A DNA stretch of 64,000 nucleotides from Labrys wisconsinensis (GCF_030814995.1 NZ_JAUSVX010000001.1:806001-870000); one strand, 5' to 3'; positions 7,876 through 17,934 are shown, counted from the first letter of the stretch. Notes: a model not told the origin generated them from the sequence alone. A program made the numbers and translations.

Positions 7876-9183
7876 GTGTTGAACATCGATATCGCAAAGC
7901 GCGTCTACGACCGCACCTGGAAGCTCGACCCGATCGTCCGCAGCCTGCTCGACACGGATTTCTACAAGCTCCTGATGCTGCAGCCGATCCATGCGCGGAA
8001 CCAGTCCGTGCGCACCCGCTTCTCCGTCATCAACCGGACCAGGTCGGTCAACCTCGCCTCGATCATCGACGAGGCCGAGCTGCGCGACCAGCTCGACCAT
8101 GCCCGCACGCTGCGCTTCACCAAGCGCGAATTGATCTGGCTCGCCGGCAACACGTTCTACGGCCGGCGCCACATCTTCCGGCCCGACTTCCTGACCTGGC
8201 TGGAGAGCTTCCGCCTGCCCGACTACGAGCTGCGCATCGAGAACGGCGACTATGTGCTGGAGTTCGACGCGCCCTGGGCCGAGGCCACCATGTGGGAGGT
8301 GCCGGCGCTCGCCATCATCAACGAATTGAAGTCGCGCGCGGCGACGCGGGCGCTCGGGCGCTTCGAGCTCGACATCCTCTATGCCCGGGCCAAGGCCAAG
8401 CTCTGGTCCAAGATCGAGCGGCTGAAGAAGCTGCCCGGCCTGCGCATCTCCGATTTCGGCACGCGCCGGCGCCACGGCTTCATCTGGCAGAGCTGGTGCG
8501 TGGAGGCGATGAAGGAGGGCCTGGGCAGCGCCTTCGTCGGCACCTCCAACGTGCTGCTCGCCATGAACAACGACCTGGAATCGATCGGCACCAACGCCCA
8601 CGAGCTGCCGATGGTCTATGCCGCCCTCGCCGGCGCGGACGACAAGGCGCTGCGCGCCTCGCCCTACAAGGTGCTGGAGATGTGGAAGGATTTCTACGAC
8701 GGCAACCTGCTGATCGTGCTGCCCGACACGTTCGGCACCGCCGCCTTCCTCGAGCGCGCCCCCGACTGGGTGTCCGACTGGACCGGCATGCGGCCCGACT
8801 CCAAGCCGATCCTGCCGGCTGGCGAGGAGATCATCGCCTGGTACCGCGCCCGCGGCCGCGACCCGCGCGACAAGCTGATCATCTTCTCCGACGGTCTCGA
8901 CATCGACAGCATCGAGACCGCCCACAAGGCCTTCGCCGGGCGCATCCGCATCAGCTACGGCTGGGGCACCAACCTCACCAACGATTTCCGCAACTGCGCC
9001 TCGCGCCCCAACCCGCTGCTCGACCCGATCTCGCTGGTCTGCAAGATCACTGAGGTCGACGGCATGCCGGCGGTCAAGCTCTCCGACAACCTCGCCAAGG
9101 CCACGGGCGATCCGGCGGCGATCGAGCGCTATCTGCGCGTCTTCGGGCAGGAAGGCCGCAGCGAGCAGGCGGTGGCGGTCTGA
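7876..9183 (+). CDS. pncB: Nicotinate phosphoribosyltransferase
   Basis: The enzyme joins nicotinate and PRPP to nicotinate mononucleotide with ATP hydrolysis, the key step of NAD salvage. Seen in the sequence: TDFYKLLML near residue 28, the segment [10 protein letters not shown] whose histidine corresponds to the one phosphorylated in this family, and the phosphate-binding GWGTNLTND near residue 365. Start choice is uncertain: GTG at 7876 (435 residues) or TTG at 7879 follow a GTGAGG about 9 bases upstream and fit the usual rhizobial length of about 434; TTG at 7858 would add six residues. The stop is only 15 bases from the convergent ABC permease gene. Confidence 0.95.
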   Translation: MLNIDIAKRVYDRTWKLDPIVRSLLDTDFYKLLMLQPIHARNQSVRTRFSVINRTRSVNLASIIDEAELRDQLDHARTLRFTKRELIWLAGNTFYGRRHIFRPDFLTWLESFRLPDYELRIENGDYVLEFDAPWAEATMWEVPALAIINELKSRAATRALGRFELDILYARAKAKLWSKIERLKKLPGLRISDFGTRRRHGFIWQSWCVEAMKEGLGSAFVGTSNVLLAMNNDLESIGTNAHELPMVYAALAGADDKALRASPYKVLEMWKDFYDGNLLIVLPDTFGTAAFLERAPDWVSDWTGMRPDSKPILPAGEEIIAWYRARGRDPRDKLIIFSDGLDIDSIETAHKAFAGRIRISYGWGTNLTNDFRNCASRPNPLLDPISLVCKITEVDGMPAVKLSDNLAKATGDPAAIERYLRVFGQEGRSEQAVAV

Positions 9184-9198
9184 GGGCCCGGCTGCGCC

Positions 9199-10149
9199 TC
9201 ACCGGCGCCGCGTCTTGCGGCCGCCGGCGACGGTGATCACCGCGATGATGACGAGGCCGGTCACGATCAGCCGCATGCCGGCGCTGGCGCCGAAGGTGTT
9301 GAGCATGATCTGCAGGAACACCAGGAACAGCGAGGCGCCCCACAGGCCCGCGGCGCTGGCCTGGCCGCCGGCGACCGAGGTGCCGCCGATCACCACCACG
9401 GCGATCGAGGCGAGCAGGTACTCGTTGCCGAGATCGACCGAGGCGCCGCGGAAATAGCCGGCCAGCAGCGCGCCGCTGAGGCCGCCGAGCGCGCCGCACA
9501 GCATGTAGGTGAGGCAGCGCGTGCGCGCCACCGCGATGCCGGCGAGGTGCGCGGCGCGCATGTTCTGGCCGATGGCGGTGACCGAGCGGCCGAACACCAT
9601 GCGGTGCAGCAGCAGGGCGAACAACGCCGTCATGACCAGGGCCGCGAGCGCCAGGACGGGAAAGCCGAGGATGGTCGCATTGGCAAAGTCGGCAAAGCCG
9701 GGCGGCGGCTTGATCTGCAGGCCGCGGCCATAGGCGATGTCGATCGACTGGATGATGAAGCTCGCCGACAAGGTGGCGATGATCGGCGGGATGCGCAGCG
9801 CCGCGATCAGGAGATAATTGGCGGCGCCGACCGCGATGCCGCTGCCGAGCGCGGCGGCGACGCCGAGCGCGATCATGGCGTCGCTGCCGCCCATCACCTT
9901 CATCGCCACCGCGCTGGCGAGGCCGATATTGGCCGGCAGCGACAGGTCGACATTGCCGGGCCCGAGCGTGATGACGAACATCTGGCCGATGCCGACCACC
10001 ACCATGAACACGGCGAGCGACAGCGCCGCCGTCGCCATGCCGCCGGCGCCGTGGCCGCCGGTGAAGCCGATGGTGGCGAGGAACACCGCCCCGGCCCCGG
10101 CGAAGGACCAGATCCAGGGCTTGGACAGGAGCCTGGCCGCGCGGTCCAT
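9199..10149 (-). CDS. Ribose-type ABC transporter permease (second)
   Basis: 316 residues with about eight to nine hydrophobic segments and the conserved permease loop around GQNMRAAHLAGI, typical of RbsC-like (BPD_transp_2, CUT2) permeases. It forms the membrane channel with the permease encoded 3 bases upstream. It is the last gene of a four-gene operon on the minus strand: binding protein (13624), ATPase (12581), permease (11118), this permease. The substrate is not visible from the sequence; CUT2 systems import pentoses, hexoses, polyols or autoinducer-2. Confidence 0.88.
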   Translation of the reverse strand: MDRAARLLSKPWIWSFAGAGAVFLATIGFTGGHGAGGMATAALSLAVFMVVVGIGQMFVITLGPGNVDLSLPANIGLASAVAMKVMGGSDAMIALGVAAALGSGIAVGAANYLLIAALRIPPIIATLSASFIIQSIDIAYGRGLQIKPPPGFADFANATILGFPVLALAALVMTALFALLLHRMVFGRSVTAIGQNMRAAHLAGIAVARTRCLTYMLCGALGGLSGALLAGYFRGASVDLGNEYLLASIAVVVIGGTSVAGGQASAAGLWGASLFLVFLQIMLNTFGASAGMRLIVTGLVIIAVITVAGGRKTRRR

Positions 10150-10152
10150 GGC

Positions 10153-11118
10153 TCAGGCCTCCGTCCGGCTGATCAGCACCCGCGCCGCCAGGATGACGAT
10201 CAGGATGGCGCCGTTGGCGCCGACCTGCCAGTCCGGCGGCAGGTGCAGGAAGGAGAGCAGCGAGGATGAGGCGACGGCCAGGGTGAGCGCGCCGATGACA
10301 GCGCCGACCGGCGAGATACGCCCGCCGACGAACTCGCCGCCGCCGAGGATGACGCCGGCGATCGAGAGCAGGGTGTAGCCGTTGCCGATATTGGCGTCCG
10401 CGGCGGTGGAGAGGCCGATCAGCGCCAGGCCGGAGAGCACGCCGAACAGGCCGGCGAGGGCGAAGGCGATGATGCGGATGGCGAGCAGCGACCGGCCGGC
10501 CCGCTGGATCGACTGGGGATTGCCGCCGGCGCCGCGCAGGATGGCGCCCCAGGAGGTGCGCATCAGCGCCAGGTGCGTGACGAGGGCGATCACCACGGCC
10601 GCGACGATCGGGAACGGCACGTAGGGCACGTGCACGCCCATGAAGGCGCGCAGCCATTCCGGCGCCTTGCCGCCGGGCTGCGGCAGCATGAGGATGGCGG
10701 CGCCCTGCCACACGAAGCTCATGCCGAGCGTCACCACGATCGAAGGCAGGTCGCGCAGGTGGATGAGGGCGCCGACCAGGGCATAGACCGCGATCGAGCC
10801 GAGGATCACCATGACGCCGAGGGCCGGCTCCTGCACCAGCCAGGTGGCGCCGACGCAGCCCACGAAGCTGACGAAGAAGCCGATGGAGAGGTCGAGATCG
10901 TTGATGGCGATGACGAACATCTGGGCGATCGTCGCCAGGGCGATCGGGATCGCCAGGTTCAGCATCAGGTTGAAGCCGAGATAGCTGATGGCGCGCGGGT
11001 TCAGCCAGCCGATCGCGGCGAGCACCATCAGGAAGGACAGGGCCGGCAGCGCCGCGCGCAGCGTGCGGCGCGGCGCCGCGAGGAAGGGCAGGCGCTGGCT
11101 CGCCGTCACCACGCTCAT
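10153..11118 (-). CDS. Ribose-type ABC transporter permease (first)
   Basis: 321 residues with many membrane segments and the CUT2 signature region ([14 protein letters not shown], near residue 72) that follows the third membrane span in RbsC relatives. Its ATG overlaps the stop of the ATPase gene by four bases (ATGA), so translation is coupled. Two different permeases rather than a homodimer imply a heterodimeric channel. It works with the binding protein at 12611-13624 and the ATPase at 11115-12581. Confidence 0.88.
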   Translation of the reverse strand: MSVVTASQRLPFLAAPRRTLRAALPALSFLMVLAAIGWLNPRAISYLGFNLMLNLAIPIALATIAQMFVIAINDLDLSIGFFVSFVGCVGATWLVQEPALGVMVILGSIAVYALVGALIHLRDLPSIVVTLGMSFVWQGAAILMLPQPGGKAPEWLRAFMGVHVPYVPFPIVAAVVIALVTHLALMRTSWGAILRGAGGNPQSIQRAGRSLLAIRIIAFALAGLFGVLSGLALIGLSTAADANIGNGYTLLSIAGVILGGGEFVGGRISPVGAVIGALTLAVASSSLLSFLHLPPDWQVGANGAILIVILAARVLISRTEA

Positions 11119-12581
11119 GCCTGCGAGGCCTCCAGGAAGGACGACTGGATCACCTTCTCCTCCGTCAGCTCCTCACGGCCGAGATCGGCGACGACGGCGC
11201 CGCCGCGGAACACGTAGACATGGTCGCAATGATCGAGCTCCTCGATCTCGGTCGTGTACCAGACGAAGGTGCGGCCCTTGCGCGCCTCCGCCCGGATCAG
11301 GTCGTAGACCTCCAGCTTGGTGCCGACGTCGACGCCGCGCATCGGATCGTCCATCAGGATGATCGGCGCGTCGCAGGCCAGCGCCCGGGCGAACAGCGCC
11401 TTCTGCTGGTTGCCGCCGGACAGGGTCAGGATGTTGTTGGCCATATCGGGCGTGCGGATGCCGATCGCCCGCCGCCACTGCTCGGCCAGCGCCTCCTCGC
11501 GCCGGCGCGAGATCAGCAGGCCCCGGCGCAGCGCCGCGATCGAGCCGACGGCGATGTTGTCGGCGATCGACCAGAGCGGGAACACGCCGTCGCGCTGCCG
11601 GTCGCCGGCCACCAGGGCCACCCGGCCGCGGACCTCGACGCCCGGGATGCGCCGGCGCGCTCCATCGAAGATGCGCAGCAGCATCTCGGTCTGCCCGTGC
11701 CCGGCGAGGCCGGCAAGGCCGATGACCTCGCCGGCACGGGCGAGGAGCCCGGCCCCGCCCTGCGGCGTCGCGGCCCGCACCCGCTCCGGCGCGGCGCCGC
11801 GCGCCTTGCCGGACGCAGCCGGCGGAGCGGCGCGGCGATGGTCGGCGCCCATGGCGGCGACCAGCCGGCCACGGTCATAGTCCGCCGCCGGGCCGCCGGC
11901 GACCACCGCGCCGTCGCGCATGATCAGCACCCGGTCGGCATTGTCGAGGATCTCGCCGAGCACGTGCGAGATCAGGATGCAGCTCACGCCGCCCGCCACC
12001 GCGCGCCGGACATGGGCGAGGAGCTGGCCGGCGGTATGGGCGTCGAGCGAGGAGGTCGGCTCGTCGAGGATGACGAGATGCAGCGGCTCGTCCGTCACCG
12101 TGAAGGCGCGGGCGACCTCGACCATCTGGCGCCGGCCGATCGAGAGGTCCTGCACCACGTCGGCGGGATCGATGCCGTGCCCGGGAAAGATCTCGTCGAG
12201 CTTGCGGCCGATGAGCGCGCCGGCCCGCCGGCGCCAGCCGATGCCGGTCAGCCCGGCATGGATCACCCGCGTGTTCTCCGCCACGGTCAGGTTGGGGCAG
12301 AGCGACAATTCCTGGAAGACGCAGCGCAGGCCCAGCGCCTGCGCGGTGGCGACGGAATAGTCCGGCCGCACCGTGCCGCCGATCACGATGCGCCCCGCGC
12401 TGGGCGCGAGCGTGCCGGCGAGGATATGCATCAGCGTCGACTTGCCGGCGCCGTTATGGCCGACGAGCCCGATCAGCTCGCCGGCATCGACGGTGAAGTC
12501 GACGCCTGCAAGGGCCTTGACGCTGCCGAAGCTCTTGGCGACCGCCTCGAGCCGCACCACGCCTGCCGCTTCGCCGGTCAT
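11115..12581 (-). CDS. Ribose-type ABC transporter ATP-binding protein (two fused NBDs)
   Basis: 488 residues from the ATG at 12581, the RbsA/MglA length. First nucleotide-binding domain: Walker [10 protein letters not shown] at about residue 40, signature [10 protein letters not shown], Walker [13 protein letters not shown] and H-loop LISHV, all intact. Second domain: the Walker A position reads GLAGHGQTE, the signature [10 protein letters not shown] is intact, Walker B is [10 protein letters not shown], and the H-loop histidine is absent (YTTEIEEL), so this half is degenerate, as is common in the family. It powers the permeases at 9199-11118. The same frame stays open far upstream through the binding-protein gene, but that stretch is a shadow and not part of this protein. 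Confidence 0.92.
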   Translation of the reverse strand: MTGEAAGVVRLEAVAKSFGSVKALAGVDFTVDAGELIGLVGHNGAGKSTLMHILAGTLAPSAGRIVIGGTVRPDYSVATAQALGLRCVFQELSLCPNLTVAENTRVIHAGLTGIGWRRRAGALIGRKLDEIFPGHGIDPADVVQDLSIGRRQMVEVARAFTVTDEPLHLVILDEPTSSLDAHTAGQLLAHVRRAVAGGVSCILISHVLGEILDNADRVLIMRDGAVVAGGPAADYDRGRLVAAMGADHRRAAPPAASGKARGAAPERVRAATPQGGAGLLARAGEVIGLAGLAGHGQTEMLLRIFDGARRRIPGVEVRGRVALVAGDRQRDGVFPLWSIADNIAVGSIAALRRGLLISRRREEALAEQWRRAIGIRTPDMANNILTLSGGNQQKALFARALACDAPIILMDDPMRGVDVGTKLEVYDLIRAEARKGRTFVWYTTEIEELDHCDHVYVFRGGAVVADLGREELTEEKVIQSSFLEASQA

Positions 12582-12610
12582 GTCCGCCCTGGCCCGGGGG
12601 ATCGCGGCCG

Positions 12611-13624
12611 TCACTTGGCCGCGGCGATCGCTTTGATCACCTCGGCCTGCGAATATTCCACATTGGCCACCCCGCCGACAGGCGTGCCGGCCAGATATTT
12701 GTCGAGCTCGGCGCTGTCGATCGTCAGGATGCCCATCGGCACCTGCTTGGGCACCTCCTTGCCGTCGAGCACCTGCTGGGCCACCCAGAAGGCGAAGGTC
12801 ACCATGCCCGGCGCCTCGGAGGCGGACCAGGTGTCGTAGCCGCCGGGGGCGGCGCGCTGCTCCTTCCACCAGGCGAGCTCGTCCTGGCGGTTGCCGAGCA
12901 TGATCAGCGGCAGCGTGCGCCCGGCGGCCTTGAAGGCCTGCGCCGTGCCGTAGCCGTCGCCGCCCTGGTCGATCACGCCGGCGATCTCGGGCAGCGAGGG
13001 CAGCACGGTGGCGACCGCCTTCTGCGCCGTGGTCTGGTCCCAGTTGCCGTTGACCGAGGAGACGATCTTCAGGTTCGGGTGCTTGGCGATCTCGGCCATC
13101 ACGCCCCTGGTGATGTCGTCGTCGATCGAGGTGCCGGCGAGGCCGCGGACATAGAGCAGGTTGCCGCCGCCCGGCAGGCGCTTGGCGACCTGGCGCACCT
13201 GCTCGGCGCCGTAGGTCTCGGCGAGGTCGACCGTGACCTTGTAGGCGCAGGGCTCGGTCACCAGCCCGTCGAAGGCGACCACCACGATGCCGGCGTCGCA
13301 GGCCTGCTTCACCGCGCCGTTGAGCGCCTCGGGCGAGGCCGCGTCGACGACGATGGCGTCGTAGCCCTGCAGGATCAGGTTCTGGATCTGGGCCGCCTGG
13401 GTCGGCGCCTCCTTGTCGGCGGTGGTGAACGGATCGGCCGCCGCGATGGTCTTGTCGGCCACGGCCTGCTTGCCGACCTTGTCCCAGCTCTGGAGCATGG
13501 CCTGGCGCCAGGAGTTGCCGGCGTAGTTGTTGGAGAGTGCGACCTTCTTGCCTGACGTGTCCGCCAGGGCTGACGTGGCGAGCGGCAGCGCCACCAGGGC
13601 GGCGAGTGCGATGGATGGTTTCAC
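12611..13624 (-). CDS. Sugar ABC transporter periplasmic binding protein
   Basis: 337 residues starting with GTG at 13624 behind a perfect AAGGAGG. Residues 1-21 are a Sec signal peptide ending SALA. The mature part has the type I periplasmic-binding fold of ribose/LacI-like binders: [16 protein letters not shown] near residue 90, VVAFDGLV near residue 125, and [16 protein letters not shown] near residue 220. It captures the substrate in the periplasm and delivers it to the permeases of the same operon. It is the promoter-proximal gene and faces the cupin gene divergently. Confidence 0.9.
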   Translation of the reverse strand: MKPSIALAALVALPLATSALADTSGKKVALSNNYAGNSWRQAMLQSWDKVGKQAVADKTIAAADPFTTADKEAPTQAAQIQNLILQGYDAIVVDAASPEALNGAVKQACDAGIVVVAFDGLVTEPCAYKVTVDLAETYGAEQVRQVAKRLPGGGNLLYVRGLAGTSIDDDITRGVMAEIAKHPNLKIVSSVNGNWDQTTAQKAVATVLPSLPEIAGVIDQGGDGYGTAQAFKAAGRTLPLIMLGNRQDELAWWKEQRAAPGGYDTWSASEAPGMVTFAFWVAQQVLDGKEVPKQVPMGILTIDSAELDKYLAGTPVGGVANVEYSQAEVIKAIAAAK

Positions 13625-13879
13625 GGCGATCCTCCTTCTTGTCTGTTTTTTCCGGCCGCATTGGCGGCGCCTGCTCCGCTGATGCGGGGTCTTCGTCGGC
13701 CTTGCGGTGTCGTATTCGGAATGTTGAACCTAAGGTACATTGTGCCAGGACATCGCGCAAGACGGAAGCCGCCGCGTGCAGGACATGGCGGGCATGATCT
13801 CGCCCCGCGACTCGTGCTAGGCCGGCCGTGCGCCGGCCACGACGCGCGAGACCGGACGCGGATCACCGGGACCATCGTC
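13625..13879. promoter_or_regulatory. Divergent promoter region, ABC operon / cupin
   Basis: 255 bases between the binding-protein gene (minus) and the cupin gene (plus). The central part is AT-richer than the surroundings. ACCTAAGGT at 13728-13736 is a 4-base palindrome around one base, followed by GTAC; it might be an operator for the nearby GntR regulator, whose own promoter region also has a GTAC-based palindrome, but the likeness is weak. No clear promoter boxes were seen. Confidence 0.3.
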
Positions 13880-14383
13880 ATGCCCAAGATCGACATCGCC
13901 GCCGTCCCGCAACGCAGGGGCTCGGGCTATCCGGCGCCGTTCGACGCTCCCTGCGCCGACCGTGTGCGCCAGCGGCTCGGCAATGCCGGCGGGCTCACCG
14001 ATTTCGGCGTCAATCTCATGCGCCTGCCGCCGGGCAACTGGTCGAGCCAGCGCCACTGGCATTCGCACGAGGACGAGTTCGTCCATGTGCTCGAAGGCGA
14101 GGTGACGCTGGTCGAGGACGGCGGCGAGACGGTGCTGCGTGCCGGCGATTGCGCCGCCTTTCCGAAAGGCTCGGGCAACGGCCATCACATGATCAACCGC
14201 TCGGGTGCCATGGCGGTCTATCTCGAGGTCGGCACGCGCTCGCCCGCCGATGTCATCACCTGCTCCGACATCGACATGATGAGCGCCAACGCCGACGGCC
14301 GCTTCGTGCACAAGGACGGCACGCCCTATCCCGAACCGCGGGGCTCGCGGAGCTCGCCGGGCTCGCCAAGCTCGCGGGGCTGA
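13880..14383 (+). CDS. Cupin-domain protein
   Basis: 167 residues from ATG 13880. The first cupin motif is clear at about residues 53-75: HWHSHEDEFVHVLEGEV gives the two histidines and the glutamate that bind a metal, and PKGSGNGHH a short distance downstream is the second-motif region. The fold is a single small beta-barrel; related proteins are isomerases, dioxygenases or sugar-binding proteins of sugar metabolism, so the reaction cannot be named. The last 13 residues (rich in G, S, P, R) come from an imperfect tandem repeat of GCTCGC-type units at about 14340-14384 and probably were added recently. It is divergent from the ABC operon and convergent with the GntR gene. Confidence 0.8.
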   Translation: MPKIDIAAVPQRRGSGYPAPFDAPCADRVRQRLGNAGGLTDFGVNLMRLPPGNWSSQRHWHSHEDEFVHVLEGEVTLVEDGGETVLRAGDCAAFPKGSGNGHHMINRSGAMAVYLEVGTRSPADVITCSDIDMMSANADGRFVHKDGTPYPEPRGSRSSPGSPSSRG

Positions 14384-14424
14384 GGCGCGGCGCTGGCCGT
14401 GCCCCGCTCCCGCCCGCCAACAAC

Positions 14425-14444
14425 ACGGCGCCCATGGGCGCCGT
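14425..14444. terminator. Perfect 20-base palindrome at a convergent junction
   Basis: ACGGCGCCCATGGGCGCCGT reads the same on both strands. It lies between the convergent stops of the cupin gene (14383) and the GntR gene (14491). It could fold into a hairpin in either transcript, so a bidirectional terminator is likely. No T-run follows on either side. Confidence 0.5.
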
Positions 14445-14490
14445 CGGCGGCGGCGGGATCGCCGGGCTCGATGAGGACCGGGGCTGTCTC

Positions 14491-15192
14491 TCACTCGCCT
14501 GGCCGGCTGGCGATGATTCCCTGCTGCAGCGCCCGGACATAGGATTCGCGGGTGCCGAGGATGTGGCGCACCAGGATCGATTCGATCGCCACCACGTCGC
14601 CGCGGGCAAACCCCTCGGCGATCTCCTGGTGCTCGACATAGGAGCGGTCCTGGACGCCGGCGAGCGGCACGGAGAGATGGGTGCGCAGCGTCGCGATGGG
14701 TCCGGCGGCGAGGGCGTAGCCCTCCTCGAGGTAGCGATTGCGGCAATTGCGGATGAAGGCCTCGTGGAACAGCGTGTCGGCCCGGGAATAGGCGACGGGA
14801 TCGCCACGCCCGCGCGCTGCCGTCATGGCGGCGAGGGCCTCGTGCAGCATGGCGAGCGTCGCCTCGCGCCGCCGCGCCAGGGAGAAGCTCACCGCCCTGA
14901 GCTCGATGACGATGCGATATTCGCACAGATCGAGAATGTCCTGCTCGGTTGGGAAGAAGACGTAGCTGCCCTTCTGCGGCACGATGTTGACCATGCCCTG
15001 CAGCTGCAGCATCGAGAGGGCCTCGCGCACCGGGGTGCGGCTGACGCCGAGCTTCGCCGCCAGGCCGACCTCCGACAATTCGCTGCCGAGCGGCAGCTCC
15101 GAATCGATGATCGCCTGCCGCAGCCGCTCCGCCACGGTGGCGGTCAGCGAGCGAGGGCGGTCGATGGACAGGGCGCCGGAAGAGGCCGTCAT
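14491..15192 (-). CDS. GntR-family regulator, FCD (FadR) subfamily
   Basis: 233 residues from the ATG at 15192. Residues about 15-75 are the winged helix-turn-helix, with LAAKLGVSRTPVREAL as the recognition part. The rest is the all-helical FCD ligand domain; its metal-binding histidines can be placed in the segments ADTLFHEAF and VRHILGTRE. Such regulators usually bind short organic acids or sugar acids. It lies between the cupin gene and the aldolase gene, and the AAGTAC palindrome at 15399-15411 in the divergent promoter is a fitting operator. It most likely controls the aldolase/flavoprotein pair and possibly the ABC operon. Confidence 0.9.
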   Translation of the reverse strand: MTASSGALSIDRPRSLTATVAERLRQAIIDSELPLGSELSEVGLAAKLGVSRTPVREALSMLQLQGMVNIVPQKGSYVFFPTEQDILDLCEYRIVIELRAVSFSLARRREATLAMLHEALAAMTAARGRGDPVAYSRADTLFHEAFIRNCRNRYLEEGYALAAGPIATLRTHLSVPLAGVQDRSYVEHQEIAEGFARGDVVAIESILVRHILGTRESYVRALQQGIIASRPGE

Positions 15193-15398
15193 CGGTCGCA
15201 AGCTTGCCTTCTTGGGTTCGATCGTGCGAGGTCGGCCCGATTGTGGAACCTGCCGCAATGGCAGCCCGCCGAGGTTGCATCGGGTGCTTCTTGCATACCA
15301 CATGGCAGTTTTCCCATCAATCCTGCAGCGGAAGCGACGGAGCGAGCCGCTGCGGCCAGCCACCCGGGCCGGAAACCGCGCCGGTGCGGGCGCATTAA

Positions 15399-15411
15399 AA
15401 GTACTGTACTT
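15399..15411. promoter_or_regulatory. Candidate GntR operator
   Basis: AAGTACTGTACTT is a perfect 6-base inverted repeat around a single base, placed in the 359-base region between the divergent GntR gene and the aldolase gene. Size and GTAC core resemble operators of FCD-type GntR regulators. The surrounding 20 bases are AT-rich, as expected for a promoter. The rest of 15193-15551 shows no other clear structure. Confidence 0.5.
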
Positions 15412-15551
15412 CAGATTTTCAGGCTGATATCCATCCAGACCGACTGGATTGATCCGCCCCGGGTCGCTTCCGCCACACACGGGGGTCAAATCCCTGGGGG
15501 CCCAATCTTCGGCGCGGCCGGAGGCCGGCACGGGACTGTGAGGAGACGAGG

Positions 15552-16334
15552 ATGGTCAAGCCGAATCTGCTGAAGCGGCGCCTGGCGCAGGGCGAGGCGC
15601 TGTTCGGCGCCTGGATCGGGACGGGCAGCGCCGTCAATGCCGAGATCCTCGCCCACCAGGGTTTCGACTTCCTGATCCTCGACCTCGAGCATGGCCCGGG
15701 CGATGTGAAGGACGCGGCCGACATGCTGCGCGCCGTCGGTCCGGCGACGCCCTGCATCGTGCGCGTGCCCTGGAACGACCCGGTCTTCCTCAAGCGCATC
15801 CTCGACGCCGGCGCCGACTCGCTGATGATCCCCTCGGTGGAGACGGCGGAGGAGGCCCGTGCCGCCGTGCAGGCCTGCCGCTATCCCCCGCAGGGCCGGC
15901 GCGGCTATGCCGCCCCACTGGTGCGCGCCTCGACCTATGGCAAGGCCAAGGACTATATGCGCGGCGCCAATGACGAGCTCCTCCTAATCGTGCAGATCGA
16001 ATCGGCCGAGGCGGTCGGCCGCGCCGCCGAGATCGCCGCGGTGGACGGAGTCGACGTCCCCTTTCTCGGCGTCAACGACATGGCCGGGTCGATCGGCCGG
16101 CTGGAGGAGCTCGACCATCCCGACGTCCGCGCGCTGGTCGCCCGGGCCGAGGCGGCGATGCGCGCCAGCGGCAAGCCGATGGGCACGGTGCCGAGCGCCG
16201 GCGCCACCTGGCAGAGCCTGTTCGAAGCCGGCTACCAGCTCGTGCCGGTGGCAAGCGACGTCGGCCTGATGCGCGATGCGGCGCTGGCCTGCGTCGACCA
16301 GCAGCTGCGCTTCCGCGCCGGGCGAGGCGCCTGA
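15552..16334 (+). CDS. HpcH/HpaI-family aldolase
   Basis: 260 residues, the normal size. Class II (metal-dependent) pyruvate aldolase of the HpcH/HpaI/GarL family. Visible motifs: LDLEHGPGD (residues about 44-52), RVPWND (about 74-79), the metal ligand region QIESAEAV, and FLGVNDMAGSIG, which in this family holds the second acidic metal ligand. Members cleave 2-keto-3-deoxy sugar acids, 4-hydroxy-2-oxo-heptanedioate and similar compounds into pyruvate and an aldehyde. With the neighbouring flavoprotein 25 bases downstream and the GntR regulator upstream it forms a small sugar-acid degradation unit. Confidence 0.9.
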   Translation: MVKPNLLKRRLAQGEALFGAWIGTGSAVNAEILAHQGFDFLILDLEHGPGDVKDAADMLRAVGPATPCIVRVPWNDPVFLKRILDAGADSLMIPSVETAEEARAAVQACRYPPQGRRGYAAPLVRASTYGKAKDYMRGANDELLLIVQIESAEAVGRAAEIAAVDGVDVPFLGVNDMAGSIGRLEELDHPDVRALVARAEAAMRASGKPMGTVPSAGATWQSLFEAGYQLVPVASDVGLMRDAALACVDQQLRFRAGRGA

Positions 16335-16359
16335 GCCGCCCACGAGCAGAGGGAACACG

Positions 16360-17751
16360 ATGAGCACTGCCGAAGCCGATCTGATCGACCGCCTCAGGGC
16401 GACGCTCGGTCCGCAGGCCGTGCTGTCCGGCGCCGATCTGCCCGCCCGCAACCAGCAGGACTGGAGCACCCTCGGCCCGGTGCGGCCGCTGGCGGTGGTG
16501 CGTCCCGCCGACCCGCAGGGCGTGGCGACGGCGCTCGGCGCCGCCGTCGCGGCCGGCATCGCCGTGGTCCCGCAGGGCGGCCTCACCGGCCTCGCCGGCG
16601 GCGCCCGGCCGATCGAGGGCGCCATCGCGCTCTCGCTGGAGCGCCTCACCGGCATCGAGGAGATCGACCCGGCGGCGGCCACCATGACGGTGCGTGCCGG
16701 CACGACGCTGGAGGCGGTGCAGCGCGCCGCCGAGGACGCCGGCTTCTTCTTCGCCCTCGACCTCGGGGCCCGCGGCTCCTGCACCATCGGCGGCAATCTC
16801 TCCACCAATGCCGGCGGCAACCGGGTGCTGCGCTACGGCATGGCCCGCGACATGGTGCTCGGCCTCGAGGCGGCGCTGCCCGACGGCACGCTCGTCACCA
16901 GCCTCAACAAGATGCTGAAGAACAATGCCGGCTACGACCTGAAGCAGCTTTTCGTCGGCAGCGAGGGCACGCTCGGCATCATCACCCGGGCGGTGCTGCG
17001 CCTCCATCCCGCGCCGGCCTGCACCATGGCGGCGCTCTGCGGCCTCGCCAGCTATGACGCGGTGCTCGCCTTCCTCGCCGCGGCGCGGCGCGGCCTCGGC
17101 CCGATCCTCTCGGCCTTCGAGGTGATGTGGCCGGACTATTGGCAGGTCGCGACCGAGCGCGTCGCCGGCGTGCGCAGCCCGATCGGTCGCGGCCATGCCT
17201 TCTACGTGCTGGTCGAGGCCCAGGGCAGCGACTCCGCCGACGCCGGGCGCTTCGACGCCTGGCTGGAGAGTGAAGCCGAAGCCGGCCTGATCGAGGACGC
17301 CGCGGTCGCCCAGTCGCTCGCCGACGTCAAGGCGTTCTGGGGCGTGCGCGATGCGGCCGCCGAGCTCAAGCTCGTCCTCGGCCCGCACGCCTCCTTCGAC
17401 ATCGGCCTGCCGGTCGCCGGCATGGACGCCTATGCCCGCGCCTGCCGCGAGGCCCTGGCGGCCGAGCTCCCCGGCTGCCTCGGCCTGTTCTACGGCCATA
17501 TCGCCGACGGCAACATGCACATCGTCGCCTGCGTGCCCGGCGCCGATCCGCAGCCCTATGCCCCCATCGACGCCGTGGTCTACCGCCTCGTGCGCCAGCA
17601 CGGCGGCACCATCTCGGCCGAGCACGGCATCGGGCTGAAGAAGAAGCCCTACCTGCCCTACACCCGCACGCCGGAGGAGCTGGCGCTGATGCGGGTGGTC
17701 AAGCAGGCGATCGACCCGAAGGGGCTGCTGAACCCGGGCAAGGTGCTGTGA
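16360..17751 (+). CDS. FAD-linked oxidase of the glycolate oxidase GlcD / D-2-hydroxyacid dehydrogenase type
   Basis: 463 residues from the ATG at 16360, behind AGAGGGAAC. FAD_binding_4 domain: PQGGLTGLAGG at about residue 70 and GNLSTNAGGNRVLRYG at about residue 145. FAD-oxidase C-terminal domain: YGHIADGNMHI near residue 385 and EHGIGLKKK near residue 425, the usual substrate and metal site of D-lactate, D-2-hydroxyglutarate and glycolate dehydrogenases. It oxidises a 2-hydroxyacid to the 2-oxoacid and passes electrons to the respiratory chain. No GlcE or GlcF subunit is nearby, so it may work alone like D-lactate dehydrogenases. It probably shares the promoter of the aldolase gene. Confidence 0.9.
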   Translation: MSTAEADLIDRLRATLGPQAVLSGADLPARNQQDWSTLGPVRPLAVVRPADPQGVATALGAAVAAGIAVVPQGGLTGLAGGARPIEGAIALSLERLTGIEEIDPAAATMTVRAGTTLEAVQRAAEDAGFFFALDLGARGSCTIGGNLSTNAGGNRVLRYGMARDMVLGLEAALPDGTLVTSLNKMLKNNAGYDLKQLFVGSEGTLGIITRAVLRLHPAPACTMAALCGLASYDAVLAFLAAARRGLGPILSAFEVMWPDYWQVATERVAGVRSPIGRGHAFYVLVEAQGSDSADAGRFDAWLESEAEAGLIEDAAVAQSLADVKAFWGVRDAAAELKLVLGPHASFDIGLPVAGMDAYARACREALAAELPGCLGLFYGHIADGNMHIVACVPGADPQPYAPIDAVVYRLVRQHGGTISAEHGIGLKKKPYLPYTRTPEELALMRVVKQAIDPKGLLNPGKVL

Positions 17752-17782
17752 GCGAATTCCGCGCAGGCGCGACGCCTGCAAG

Positions 17783-17934
17783 TCCCCTCCCCCTTGCGGG
17801 GAGGGGTACGGGGTGGGGGTCGTGACGCCCGCCACGGCGGATCGAGAATTGGGCAGGCCCTGCGACCGGCGGGACACCTCATCCTGATCGCCCCCCAGCC
17901 CCTCACCCCTCCCCGCAAGGGGGCGTCGCGCCTC
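17783..17934. repeat. Intergenic palindromic repeat, family 1, copy A
   Basis: Left part has TCCCCTCCCCCTTGCGGGG followed by AGGGGTACGGGGTGGGGG; the right part is its inverted counterpart with CACCCCTCCCCGCAAGGGGG, and ATCCTGAT lies between them. The element fills the gap between the convergent stops of the flavoprotein (17751) and the PfkB kinase (17970). Four more copies occur in the window (27753, 32822, 51374, 59118). Confidence 0.85.

Noticed and set aside
12582-13760. Possible N-terminal extension of the ATPase at 11115 through the whole binding-protein gene
   Set aside because: The frame is open, but it is out of frame with the well-supported binding protein, and the ATPase has a normal start at 12581.
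17783-17934. CRISPR array or tandem repeat
   Set aside because: The repeats are single, dispersed, inverted elements without regular spacers or cas genes.
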